DNA of 6,284 nt from Streptomyces sp. NRRL F-5122 (GCF_001507435.1 NZ_LMWH01000022.1:1-6284), one strand, 5' to 3'. Counted from the first letter of the stretch, positions 1-5,985 are shown. Notes: generated by a model from the letters alone, not told the origin. Numbers and translations: made by a program.

Positions 1-760
1 GTCCGGAGGCCCTGGACGGTAGCCGAACCCCACACAGAAACGCAAACCCCCCATACCCGACAAGCGTTCAAAAACGCACAACCGTTCACTCCGCACACCA
101 CCCCAACCCTCCAACCACCACCGCCAACACACCCTCGACAAACCCCACCCACCCCGACCGACGAGACATCAAATACCCATGCCAGCACAGAGATTGCCCC
201 GGCCCCCGACCACCCGGCCCCGGACCCAGCACCCGCCCCGGGCACACAGCAGCACGGCCGCCACCCACCCACCAGAACGGCAAAAGACCCGCACACCGAC
301 CACCCAAAGACCCGAACCCCTGCATGATCAGCGGCAGTTGACTCATGCGGCAGACGAAGGAGCAATCAGACGTGACAGCGCACAGACCTCACCGAACAGC
401 CATCCACACCGCACCCACACGCCCACCCCACCAGGACCTCCCCAGCACGACCCAGCTCGCACACCGACAAGCAGAATCGCGAGCAGCCCGTGTGTCCACG
501 CAAGGCGAGTTCACCCCAACTCAGGCGCCAGCCCCCGGGACAACTCCCCTCCACCGATCGACAGACACCCCGCAAACCAGAACTCAACCAGCGCCTACGG
601 CGTCGACTCCGCCGCCCACCGAGCCGCCGCCCAGACCCGGACACGCAAACCTCGCCGTCCTGCCGTGCGGCATGGACCGCCCACCCGCACGACCACGCCC
701 AGCGGTCCTGGTCCCGGACCCCGCTGCCGCTCGCGCTGCTCCGAGACCACCAACCGACCT
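1..760. other. C/A-rich strand-asymmetric region, no supportable gene
   Basis: The + strand is dominated by C and A with little G and very little T; positions 121-180, for example, contain 30 C, 20 A, 6 G and 4 T. Every stop codon needs a T, so all three + frames stay open for long stretches by composition alone. The translations are low-complexity Pro/Thr/His/Arg-rich sequence, and no + frame shows the strong third-position G/C bias of the real genes further right. One frame (GTG at 372 to TGA at 819-821) has a good ribosome binding site, GAAGGAG at 356-362, and its stop overlaps the ATG at 814, but its codon use is poor. A small hairpin, GCGTT-CAAA-AACGC, lies near 64-77. No RNA gene or known repeat was recognised. 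It may be a long untranslated or degenerated segment; function unknown. Confidence 0.5.
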
Positions 761-792
761 CCCGCGCCCGGCCCTTCGTGGCCGGGCGCGGG
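761..792. terminator. Strong 13-bp GC hairpin, probable terminator
   Basis: CCCGCGCCCGGCC (761-773) pairs perfectly with 780-792 around the loop CTTCGT. There is no U-tract on either side, which is common for actinobacterial terminators. It ends 21 bases before the ATG of the DUF4158 remnant and 5 bases before that gene's ribosome binding site. It could therefore end transcription from the left, protect the remnant from read-through, or form a leader structure. The pairing is read directly; the function is inferred. Confidence 0.6.
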
Positions 793-813
793 CCTGTGAG
801 AGGACCGAGTGCC

Positions 814-1350
814 ATGCCTGAGCACGTCGACTTCTTCGCGGCCGTCGTCACCGCCCACCCCGACGACCTGGTGGACGATCCGCTGGACGTGCCGTGGTCG
901 GTGGTCGAGCACCTGGCCGTGCAGCTGGGGATCGACGACCCATCGATGGCGAAGCGGTACGCCGAGCGCCGGCAGACCGCGTACGACCACGCCTGGGAGA
1001 TCCGGGACGCCTACGGCTACCACCAGTTCGAGGACCACGAGTGGGGCCGGAAGTTCCGCACGTTCCTGCACGGGCGTGGACGCACGCCGAGGGGCCGGTG
1101 GCGCTGTTCGACCAGGCGGTCGGGTGGCTGCGGCGCCACCGGGTGCGGCTGCCGGGCGTCTTGGTGCTGGCCAAGCAGGTCGCCGCGGTGCGCAGGTCGC
1201 GGAGAACCGGTTGCACGCCACCGTGGCCAAGGCGGCCCGGCGTGTGGACGGCGCGCTGCCCGGGGACCTGGTGACGCTGCTCGACGTCCCGGAGGGCGAC
1301 GGATCTCGGAGCTGGAGCGGCTGCGCCGGCCGCCGACATACACGACCGAC
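814..1350 (+). pseudogene. Tn3-family transposase N-terminal remnant (DUF4158), frameshifted and truncated
   Basis: The translation matches the DUF4158 region at the N-terminus of Tn3-type transposases. From the ATG at 814 (ribosome binding site GAGAGGA, 798-804) frame 1 reads DDPLDVPWSVVEHLAVQLGI, then a KRYAERR motif, WEIRDAYGY and FRTFLH. Near 1066-1076 the homology moves to another frame, reading ARAWTHAEGPVALFDQAVGW and LPGVLVLAKQVAAVR. Near 1188-1195 it moves again, to AENRLHATVAKAARR and LLDVPEG. Near 1298-1306 it returns to the first frame as ISELERLRRPP, then homology stops around 1350. Family members are near 1000 aa and carry a C-terminal DDE domain; only about the first fifth is left and no catalytic residues remain. 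The segment normally preceding DPLDVP is also shorter than I expect, so the 5' end may be rearranged. It cannot encode an active transposase. Confidence 0.85.
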
Positions 1351-1432
1351 CCGGTACGTCGAAGTCCGGCGGCGGTTCCTGTGCGAACATCCCGGCCACG
1401 TGCTGGACGGCTGGCCGCTGCCGGCCGATTGA
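1351..1432 (+). pseudogene. Short coding-like tail of unknown origin
   Basis: After the DUF4158 homology ends, one frame continues for about 27 codons to a TGA at 1430-1432. It has strong third-position G/C use and reads RRRFLCEHPGHVLDGWPLPAD at its end. This does not match the expected continuation of a Tn3 transposase, so it may be the 3' end of a different gene joined here by deletion or recombination. It has no start or ribosome binding site of its own. The alternative is chance openness in GC-rich DNA. Confidence 0.2.
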
Positions 1433-1466
1433 TTTCTTACAAGAGCGACAGCTCACGACACGCTAA

Positions 1467-1482
1467 TTTGGGGCACCCCAAA
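1467..1482. promoter_or_regulatory. 16-bp palindrome in the leader of the DHFR-like gene
   Basis: TTTGGGG-CA-CCCCAAA is a perfect inverted repeat with 7-bp arms. It ends two bases before the AGAGGAG ribosome binding site and 15 bases before the GTG start. It lies next to the most A/T-rich stretch of this part (1429-1470), the likeliest promoter location, although I find no convincing -35/-10 pair. It could be an operator for a dimeric repressor or an mRNA hairpin affecting access to the ribosome binding site. The symmetry is seen; the role is inferred. Confidence 0.45.
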
Positions 1483-1484
1483 GC

Positions 1485-1491
1485 AGAGGAG
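1485..1491 (+). promoter_or_regulatory. Ribosome binding site fixing the GTG start at 1498
   Basis: AGAGGAG lies six bases before the GTG at 1498. This favours GTG over the in-frame ATG at 1513 and over the much longer open frame that runs in from the DUF4158 remnant. Confidence 0.75.
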
Positions 1492-1497
1492 AGCGCC

Positions 1498-2079
1498 GTG
1501 GGCAAGGTGGTCATGTACAGCTCGGTGTCGGTGGACGGCTTCGTCGCGGACGAGAATGACCAGCCCGGACCGCTGTTCGACTGGTTGTCCAGCGGTGACG
1601 TCCCGCTGGACGAGAGCGGCGAGGTGAAGGTGTCTCAGACGTCCTACGACTACACCCGGCCGTACTGGGACCAGATCGGGGCGACAATCGTCGGCCGCCA
1701 CGTCTTCGACATGACCGACGGCTGGGACGGGAAGCCGCCGGGCGGGATCGACCACGTGGTCGTGGTGACACACCGGCCGGAGCCCGAGGGCTGGGACACC
1801 GAGGCGCCGTTTCACTTCGTCGACGGCGTCGAGGCAGCCGTGGCCAAGGCACAGGAGCTTACGGGTGACCGCATCGTCGAGGTCGCCGCCGGCGACGTCG
1901 GTGGCCAGGTGCTTGCCGCGGGCCTGATCGACGAGGTGCGCATGGACGTCGTACCCGTCGTGTTCGGGTCCGGCAAGCGCTACTTCGGGTCGGTCCACGC
2001 GCAGCACCTGTTGGAGGACCCTGACGTGGTGATTCAGGGCAACCGGGTGCTTCACCTCCGCTATCGGGTGCGCCGTTGA
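1498..2079 (+). CDS. Dihydrofolate reductase family protein (RibD C-terminal domain-like)
   Basis: The product is 193 aa and matches the bacterial dihydrofolate-reductase/RibD-C fold family, small cytosolic NAD(P)H-dependent reductases of mostly unknown substrate. Visible family marks are the N-terminal strand and loop SVSVDGFVAD (residues 9-18), a VGRHVFD motif at 65-71 (usual family form GRxT/VFD), the strand HVVVVTHRP at 86-94, and the cofactor-site region AAGDVGGQVLAAGLIDE (130-146) followed by VPVVFGSGKRYF (152-163). Length is normal for the family and no frame damage is seen. It stands alone: a dead transposase fragment lies upstream and no gene follows closely, so context gives no pathway. 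A palindrome directly before the ribosome binding site suggests local regulation. It is more divergent than housekeeping folA, and a role in folate or riboflavin synthesis should not be assumed. Family assignment is firm; substrate is unknown. Confidence 0.9.
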   Translation: MGKVVMYSSVSVDGFVADENDQPGPLFDWLSSGDVPLDESGEVKVSQTSYDYTRPYWDQIGATIVGRHVFDMTDGWDGKPPGGIDHVVVVTHRPEPEGWDTEAPFHFVDGVEAAVAKAQELTGDRIVEVAAGDVGGQVLAAGLIDEVRMDVVPVVFGSGKRYFGSVHAQHLLEDPDVVIQGNRVLHLRYRVRR

Positions 2080-2127
2080 CCGATCCGAGCGGGTACACCA
2101 AGAAGTCCACTGCGAACGATGACATAA

Positions 2128-2187
2128 GATCGGGCCTCCGGCTGCGTTTACGCATCTCTGCCCCTGGTCGGGCAGCCGACGCCGATC
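2128..2187. repeat. Imperfect long-loop inverted repeat downstream of the DHFR-like gene
   Basis: GATCGG (2128-2133) and CGGCTGC (2139-2145) pair with CCGATC (2182-2187) and GCAGCCG (2172-2178). The two stems are separated by a small asymmetric internal loop, and the apical loop is 26 bases. It begins 48 bases after the DHFR-like stop. It could be a weak terminator for that gene or a relic of a recombination site; the loop is long for a terminator. Confidence 0.35.
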
Positions 2188-2427
2188 CGCCCCAGCACCT
2201 CACCTGCGGCAAGTTCACCTCAAGAGCACTGGTTGCCGGTTTCCGTCGGGTCTTGACCGACCCACGGCCGTCGCGAATTCACCCAGGCGCCGTTGCCTCG
2301 GCTCACTCCCTCAGCCAAGCCTGACCTGGTGGCTTACGGGCGAAACTAGCTAGGTTGCCATCACCTCACTCGATGCCCACAAGGGAGCGGCAGGACGAAC
2401 GGGCCAGGACCGCGCGGACCGACTAAT

Positions 2428-2622
2428 CTGCGGCTTCTGGCCCTAGGCGTGGCCCCGAGCCGAGCGGAGCTCATCCTCGGGTCCGGGCATCCGGGTGGAT
2501 GGCGCGGTGACGACCGCGCGTTCGCACAGGGCTACGAGGCGGTCTCCACGACAGCCGCGCCGTACAAGTACACGGGCATGACCCGCCTCACCACCGATCG
2601 CGTCTCCCGATGCAGGCGCTGA
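2428..2622 (+). pseudogene. Orphan coding-like remnant, unknown family
   Basis: The frame ending at TGA 2620-2622 has good third-position G/C use and reads LRLLALGVAPSRAELILGSG, then GDDRAFAQGYEAVSTTAAPY and KYTGMTRLTTDRVSR near the end. The frame is open back to about 2350, but no ATG or GTG with a ribosome binding site precedes the convincing part. The GTG at 2449 is the only internal candidate and would give 57 aa. It looks like a gene that has lost its 5' part. I do not recognise the family, and it may be fortuitous. Confidence 0.3.
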
Positions 2623-2860
2623 GCCGCCCGAAGACGACAGTCCTCGGGGCCGCGGCCGCCGGAGTCACCCTCCACCGCGATCTACCAGCGGCGCCGATGC
2701 GACGACGAGTTTCTCTCAGGCCATGGACGAGACCTGCGCCGCTCAGGAAGGCAGCCCCGTGTGATCTTGGCGTGCCAGTGCCGTTGGGCCCGGTGGCGCG
2801 CCCGATCGTCCCCCGCCTGTGGCTGGTTGCGCCCGCTCGAGGGGTCCCGTGACGACAGGA

Positions 2861-2898
2861 GCCCCGCGCACCCCTCTGTGGGGGTGGGCGGGGTCTTT
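2861..2898. terminator. Terminator hairpin beyond the secreted-protein gene
   Basis: CCCCGC (2862-2867) pairs with GCGGGG (2887-2892) and CACCCC (2869-2874) with GGGGTG (2880-2885), around one G-G mismatch and the loop TCTGT. It lies 15 bases past the stop of the minus-strand gene at 2908, as a terminator for that gene should. The T-run (TCTTTT, 2893-2898) follows the + strand side, so it would also stop rightward transcription coming from 2080-2860. Confidence 0.75.
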
Positions 2899-2907
2899 TG
2901 CTTCGCG

Positions 2908-3315
2908 TCAGGTCGCGGCGTCGCACCCGCGGTAGCCAGTGCTCTTGTCGTAAAGGCAGGTGTGGATCTTGTAGCCCGGCGGGTCAGCGTGGAACCCGGT
3001 GTTCGTCTGACCTTCGCCCCAGATCTCGTAGAGGTAGCTGACGAGCTCGAAGGATCCGCCGTTCTTGCTGCGGTACACGCCCATCTGACAGTCGTCACCC
3101 CAGGTCACAACCAGCCCTTGGACCTTGTAGGTACTGCCGCTGCCGGTGTAGTTCTCCCAGATCTTGCACTGGCCGTTCGGGCTGACCAGGCTCGATCCGG
3201 GAAGGTAGGTACCGCTCGCGGCTGATGCGCTCGCTGGGCTCGACCCGAGCGACAAAGTGACTGCTGCCGCGGCTCCCACGATGGCTACCACTGTCCTGCG
3301 AGGTGCTTTGCGCAT
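2908..3315 (-). CDS. Small secreted four-cysteine protein, function unknown
   Basis: The product is 135 aa. The N-terminus is a standard Sec signal peptide: basic residues (R2, K3, R6, R7), a hydrophobic core at about 9-23, and an Ala-Ser-Ala region at 28-33 that suggests cleavage near residue 30-33. The mature protein is about 100 aa, rich in Gly, Ser, Thr and Tyr, with cysteines at 50, 76, 120 and 131 that could form two disulfides, and aromatic-rich segments (CKIWENY, LVVTWGDDC, YLYEIWGEG) suggesting a small beta-sheet fold. There is no transmembrane anchor and no visible enzyme motif. The ATG is supported by AGGGG five bases upstream (3321-3325 on this strand). A terminator hairpin follows. 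It is transcribed divergently from the large unknown gene to its right. I do not recognise the family; export is confident, function is open. Confidence 0.85.
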   Translation of the reverse strand: MRKAPRRTVVAIVGAAAAVTLSLGSSPASASAASGTYLPGSSLVSPNGQCKIWENYTGSGSTYKVQGLVVTWGDDCQMGVYRSKNGGSFELVSYLYEIWGEGQTNTGFHADPPGYKIHTCLYDKSTGYRGCDAAT

Positions 3316-3395
3316 GTAGACCCCTGATTCCTGTGATGTAGGTCGCGAGGGCTCGCTTTTGACGCAGCCGCCGCCGTCGCATCACCGTGAATCCG

Positions 3396-3412
3396 TGGAC
3401 CGAGGCGGTCCA
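3396..3412. promoter_or_regulatory. Short perfect inverted repeat, possible operator
   Basis: TGGACCG-AGG-CGGTCCA has 7-bp perfect arms and a 3-base centre, a size suited to a dimeric regulator or a tight hairpin in the leader of the minus-strand gene. Its role is inferred only from position. Confidence 0.35.
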
Positions 3413-3437
3413 GAGGATGCGGGCAACTGAGCACATC

Positions 3438-3451
3438 GCGGGATATCCCGC
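3438..3451. promoter_or_regulatory. 14-bp perfect palindrome, possible operator
   Basis: GCGGGATATCCCGC is a perfect palindrome without spacer, centred in the divergent spacer 25 bases from the neighbouring inverted repeat. Its A/T centre and GC arms fit a repressor site, but GC-rich DNA yields such palindromes by chance and no promoter is fixed nearby. Confidence 0.35.
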
Positions 3452-3775
3452 TCCCCGACCTGCGACAACGTGAACCTCCATGACACGGCGGTGGGACGGC
3501 CCGAGGGGCACGCGCCCGGACCGCGCGCCGACTAGTGTCCGCTCGAGCCGCCCCATTCAGCTTCTTCGCCAGCCTCGACGGGAAGCTGGCCCGTGCTGCT
3601 GCGGAGGACCCCACGGTCACCGGCAGCGACAAGGTCGACGGCTGCACCCTCCCCAGGCGCACGACTGGCCACCCATCCCGCAGACCCTCCCTGATTGCCG
3701 CACCGATCTGCCGTGGCGTCCGAGAAATTCGGCATGCACCTCCATCGGGGGGTGCTGATCGTTCATCCTGTGAGG

Positions 3776-5185
3776 ATGGTGATTGACAGGCGGCACCGTG
3801 AAGAGCTCCAGGCACGGGACCAGGAGAACAGGCGTCGTCTACAAGCCCTGTTCAACGATCCCGATCACGCGGCACGTGTGCTGGGAGAGGCGACGGCGAG
3901 GGACGACACGCCAGGCTCCATTTCCAGCATCGTGCTGGACCATGCCACCGTCGATCACGCCCTGCGGTACTTCAGCGGGGCGCGCTGGGAGGACCCGCGG
4001 ATCCGGCTGCCCACGCGCCCGCGGCTCACGCTGCAGGCGGTAGCGGAGTACGTAAACGCGGCCATTCTCTACGAGAACGTGCTGACGGGTCCGGAAGGAT
4101 GGGCGACTACGTACGGAGACCCGCTGCTGCGCACGGCGAAAGAACTCACCCAGGACGCCGGCAAGAGGCTGTCCTCGGAGGAGGTGTTCGCCGTCCTAGC
4201 GCTGGCCAAGGCGACGGCACTGGAGACCGCGGGCCCACAGGGAATGATCGACAGCCTCCGCACTCTGCTGGGAGTCCCGCTGCGGGAGGAGCAGGTCCTT
4301 GAGCACCTGCGCGCGATCGACCCGGAGCTGGCACATGTGTCGCCGCACCACCTGGTCGAACTCGTGAATGACGAAGAGTATTACCGTGGCGAGTCCATGA
4401 CCGGCACGCTCCTGAGAAGCCAATCCGCACTCGGCGCGATCGACGAGACCGACGGCGATGGATTCTGGTCGGAGATGGACTACTACTGGACGGTGGGGAG
4501 CGTGAGCCGTAGCGCACACCCCGAACTCTTCGCCGCCCACCTGATTTACCGGACTCGCGTCTACGTGCTCCTGGCCGACTTGCTGGGCTGCCCATACGGA
4601 GCGGACGCGTTGAGGACTGGCCTTGCCCGTCCCCGCCCACGCCACGCTTTCGCCGAGCGGGTGGCAGCACTCGTGGACGACGCGGAACGCGACCGCGACA
4701 AGCAGATCAACGAACTCCTCACCTACGAGGCATTCGAGGTCCGCATTCCTCTCGTCCTCAAACACGTCCTCAGCCGTGCCGGCAAACCCAGCGAAGTCCT
4801 GCCCATCACCCTCGAAATCCGGGACAGCAGGCCCGCCCGGCGATACCGCGAGTACTGCTCCCGCGTGGACGCCGCCATCGCCGAGGGCAACCGTGACGAC
4901 GTCGCCCGCGCCTGCGCCGAACTCTCCTCGTACGGCGTGCGCTTCGAAGGCGAACTGGTCGGCCGGCACCCCACAATGGAGCCGGCAGTCCAAACGGCCA
5001 AGGACCTGGTCAGTATTGGCTCTCCCTTGCTCGGCGCTCTCATCCCAGGACTCACTTTCGCCGCGGGACAGGTCGGCAACTGGCGCAGACGACGGAGATT
5101 CGCCTTCCTCGAAAAGCTCACCAGCACCCCGCGTAACCTCAACGCGGTCGAGCACGAGTTCGCTCACCTCTGGCCCCGCTTGTAA
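3776..5185 (+). CDS. Uncharacterised protein of about 469 aa
   Basis: This is a long frame with consistent third-position G/C use, starting at ATG 3776 (469 aa) or possibly ATG 3734 (483 aa) or a GTG between or just after. No candidate has a well-spaced ribosome binding site, so the start is uncertain. The N-terminus is charged and helical (RRHREELQARDQENRRRLQ). The middle is alpha-helical, with an aromatic patch FWSEMDYYWTVG at 230-241. Residues 323-380 hold a helical stretch with IPLVLKHVLSRA, then LEIRDSRPARRYREY (346-360) and an acidic-basic segment; from memory this kind of module recurs in other uncharacterised bacterial proteins. Residues 411-433 are hydrophobic and glycine-rich, followed by five arginines (437-441), so membrane contact is possible. 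There is no signal peptide, Walker motif, nuclease motif or helix-turn-helix I can defend. It is followed after 12 bases by a hairpin, so it is probably monocistronic. Gene confident, function unknown. Confidence 0.88.
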   Translation: MVIDRRHREELQARDQENRRRLQALFNDPDHAARVLGEATARDDTPGSISSIVLDHATVDHALRYFSGARWEDPRIRLPTRPRLTLQAVAEYVNAAILYENVLTGPEGWATTYGDPLLRTAKELTQDAGKRLSSEEVFAVLALAKATALETAGPQGMIDSLRTLLGVPLREEQVLEHLRAIDPELAHVSPHHLVELVNDEEYYRGESMTGTLLRSQSALGAIDETDGDGFWSEMDYYWTVGSVSRSAHPELFAAHLIYRTRVYVLLADLLGCPYGADALRTGLARPRPRHAFAERVAALVDDAERDRDKQINELLTYEAFEVRIPLVLKHVLSRAGKPSEVLPITLEIRDSRPARRYREYCSRVDAAIAEGNRDDVARACAELSSYGVRFEGELVGRHPTMEPAVQTAKDLVSIGSPLLGALIPGLTFAAGQVGNWRRRRRFAFLEKLTSTPRNLNAVEHEFAHLWPRL

Positions 5186-5197
5186 GGCCAGCACCTC

Positions 5198-5220
5198 TCT
5201 GGGCCCTTGACCGGCCCAGA
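5198..5220 (+). terminator. Hairpin terminator of the 469-aa gene
   Basis: TCTGGGCC (5198-5205) pairs perfectly with GGCCCAGA (5213-5220) around a 7-base loop. It starts 12 bases after the TAA at 5183-5185 and has no U-tract, as is usual in high-GC actinobacteria. Confidence 0.65.
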
Positions 5221-5324
5221 CAACGCCCTCGAGCCCAAGTGAAGTCGCCGACATACCAAAAGCTCACGCCCGACCCGGGCTGCCCCGGTCAGCGCCCCTC
5301 GAGAACAGGCCGCTGGCGCACCGA

Positions 5325-5709
5325 ACTAGCGCAGGAGTCTTCGCCGAGCCCGAAGTGGCCGAAGCACTCAACCGGCTCACGGTGCTGAACCGGACTACCC
5401 ACGAAGACGTCCTGGGCGTCCACCTGCCGGCCGGGCGCATTGCCTCCCCTGCAGATTTCCGCCTCGTCTGACAGCTGCGGCTGGGTGCGGATGCGCCTGT
5501 ACTGCCACGCCGACGACCCCGAGCCCGGCATCGGCGACCACGGAGAACGCCATCTCATTCAGCTCTGGCCCGCCCCCCAGACGCCGCCCGTCCACCTTGA
5601 CATCAGCGAGGCAGACCATCAGGCCCGCGCCGAGTACGCCACGGACATGGCCGCACCAGTCGAGGACCACACCACGACGTACACACACGGGCGCCGGCCA
5701 ACAGACTGA
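5325..5709 (+). pseudogene. Frameshifted gene remnant, unknown family
   Basis: Two adjoining frames both show good coding character. The first reads VFAEPEVAEALNRLTVLNRT and then HEDVLGVHLPAGRIASPADF, ending at TGA 5469-5471. The second takes over at about 5473 and reads CGWVRMRLYCHADDPEPG, then GDHGERHLIQLWPAPQTPPV and a His/Asp/Glu-rich tail to TGA 5707-5709. The simplest reading is one gene of at least 125 codons with a single frameshift near 5465-5475. No start codon with a ribosome binding site lies upstream, so the 5' end is also missing or rearranged. The alternative is two small unrelated remnants. I do not recognise the family and see no membrane segment or catalytic motif. Confidence 0.45.
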
Positions 5710-5985
5710 ACGTCTGAGCTGACGATGACGCCACACCGCTTACTGAGCCCTTTTCAACCTCAGCAGGGCTGGTGACGCGGCTCGCCCTGGTTGAGCTGTG
5801 GGAACCGCTGTCGTTCGGAGCGACCCTTGACGCGCCGGACGGGGACGTGGGGGTCGGCGCCGGCGAGGGCAGGCCGTCGACGGCGGCTTTGCAGAGGGAG
5901 GGAGAGCTCCCGGATGCGCTCGGCGAGCCAGCTGCCACGGCCCGCCGGACTACTGCCGGCCGCTGATGACACAGACATGCCGCGA
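5710..5985. other. Unassigned stretch with two mutually overlapping open frames
   Basis: One + frame (GTG 5772 to TGA 5964-5966) and one - frame (ATG near 5980 down to TGA 5760-5762) overlap almost fully. Both have moderately high third-position G/C use. The minus frame is arginine-rich (WLAERIRELSLPLQ, RRVKGRSERQRFPQLN) and the plus frame is acidic and Gly/Ala-rich. Neither has a clear ribosome binding site or a recognisable family. At most one could be real; a remnant of a gene on the minus strand is slightly more natural, but I call neither. Confidence 0.35.

Larger units (their letters stand above)
2080..2860. other. Region without an intact gene
   Basis: Open frames here are short, lack ribosome binding sites or have irregular codon use. 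What can be named is an imperfect inverted repeat (2128-2187), a small hairpin (2245-2261, GGTC-TT-GACC core), and a coding-like remnant ending in TGA at 2620-2622. Positions 2623-2860 show nothing recognisable before the terminator hairpin. No tRNA-like fold, CRISPR repeat or transposon terminal repeat was recognised. Confidence 0.5.
3316..3775. other. Divergent intergenic spacer
   Basis: This 460-bp spacer should hold promoters for the leftward secreted-protein gene and the rightward unknown gene. AGGGG at 3321-3325 (minus strand) is the ribosome binding site for the secreted protein. Two palindromes (3396-3412 and 3438-3451) lie 81 and 123 bases from that start. A + frame from GTG 3535 to TGA 3784-3786 has some coding character at its beginning (FFASLDGKLARAAAEDP) but no ribosome binding site, becomes irregular after about 3650 and overlaps the next gene, so it is not called. 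Open minus-strand frames here are arginine- and serine-rich and look fortuitous. Confidence 0.45.

Noticed and set aside
338..366. TTGACT as a -35 element near 338-343
   Set aside because: The bases 17-18 positions downstream do not resemble a -10 and would fall on the ribosome binding site of the only candidate frame.
179..821. Several long + strand open frames with Pro/Thr/Arg-rich products
   Set aside because: The strand has very little T, so stops are rare in every frame. Codon use is poor and the products are low-complexity.
366..1230. Minus-strand open frames over the C-rich region and the relic
   Set aside because: Products are Gly/Arg/Ser-rich with no family features, and they lie opposite the DUF4158 homology on the + strand.
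1429..1470. A promoter for the DHFR-like gene in the A/T-richer patch
   Set aside because: Several -10-like hexamers exist (for example TAATTT), but none has a suitable -35 at 16-18 bases, so no promoter is called.
490..2079. A 529-codon open frame spanning the DUF4158 relic and the DHFR-like gene
   Set aside because: It is a chance in-frame join: the DUF4158 homology leaves this frame between about 1070 and 1300, and the DHFR-like part has its own GTG with a ribosome binding site.
2076..2324. An 82-codon frame starting with TTG that overlaps the DHFR-like stop
   Set aside because: No ribosome binding site, mixed third-position bases and no recognisable motif; probably non-coding.
2610..2852. 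An 80-codon + frame
   Set aside because: Pro/Arg-rich, no ribosome binding site, and it begins inside the end of another coding-like frame.
2761..3225. A 154-codon + frame opposite the secreted protein gene
   Set aside because: It is the antisense of a gene with a clear signal peptide, ribosome binding site and terminator.
3285..3815. A 176-codon minus-strand frame over the divergent spacer
   Set aside because: Arg/Ser/Pro-rich composition, overlaps the starts of both flanking genes and has no ribosome binding site.
4196..5254. A 352-codon minus-strand frame opposite the 469-aa gene
   Set aside because: It is a typical antisense shadow in high-GC DNA and runs across the hairpin terminator. 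The + frame has better codon structure, a balanced protein composition and a terminator at the right place.
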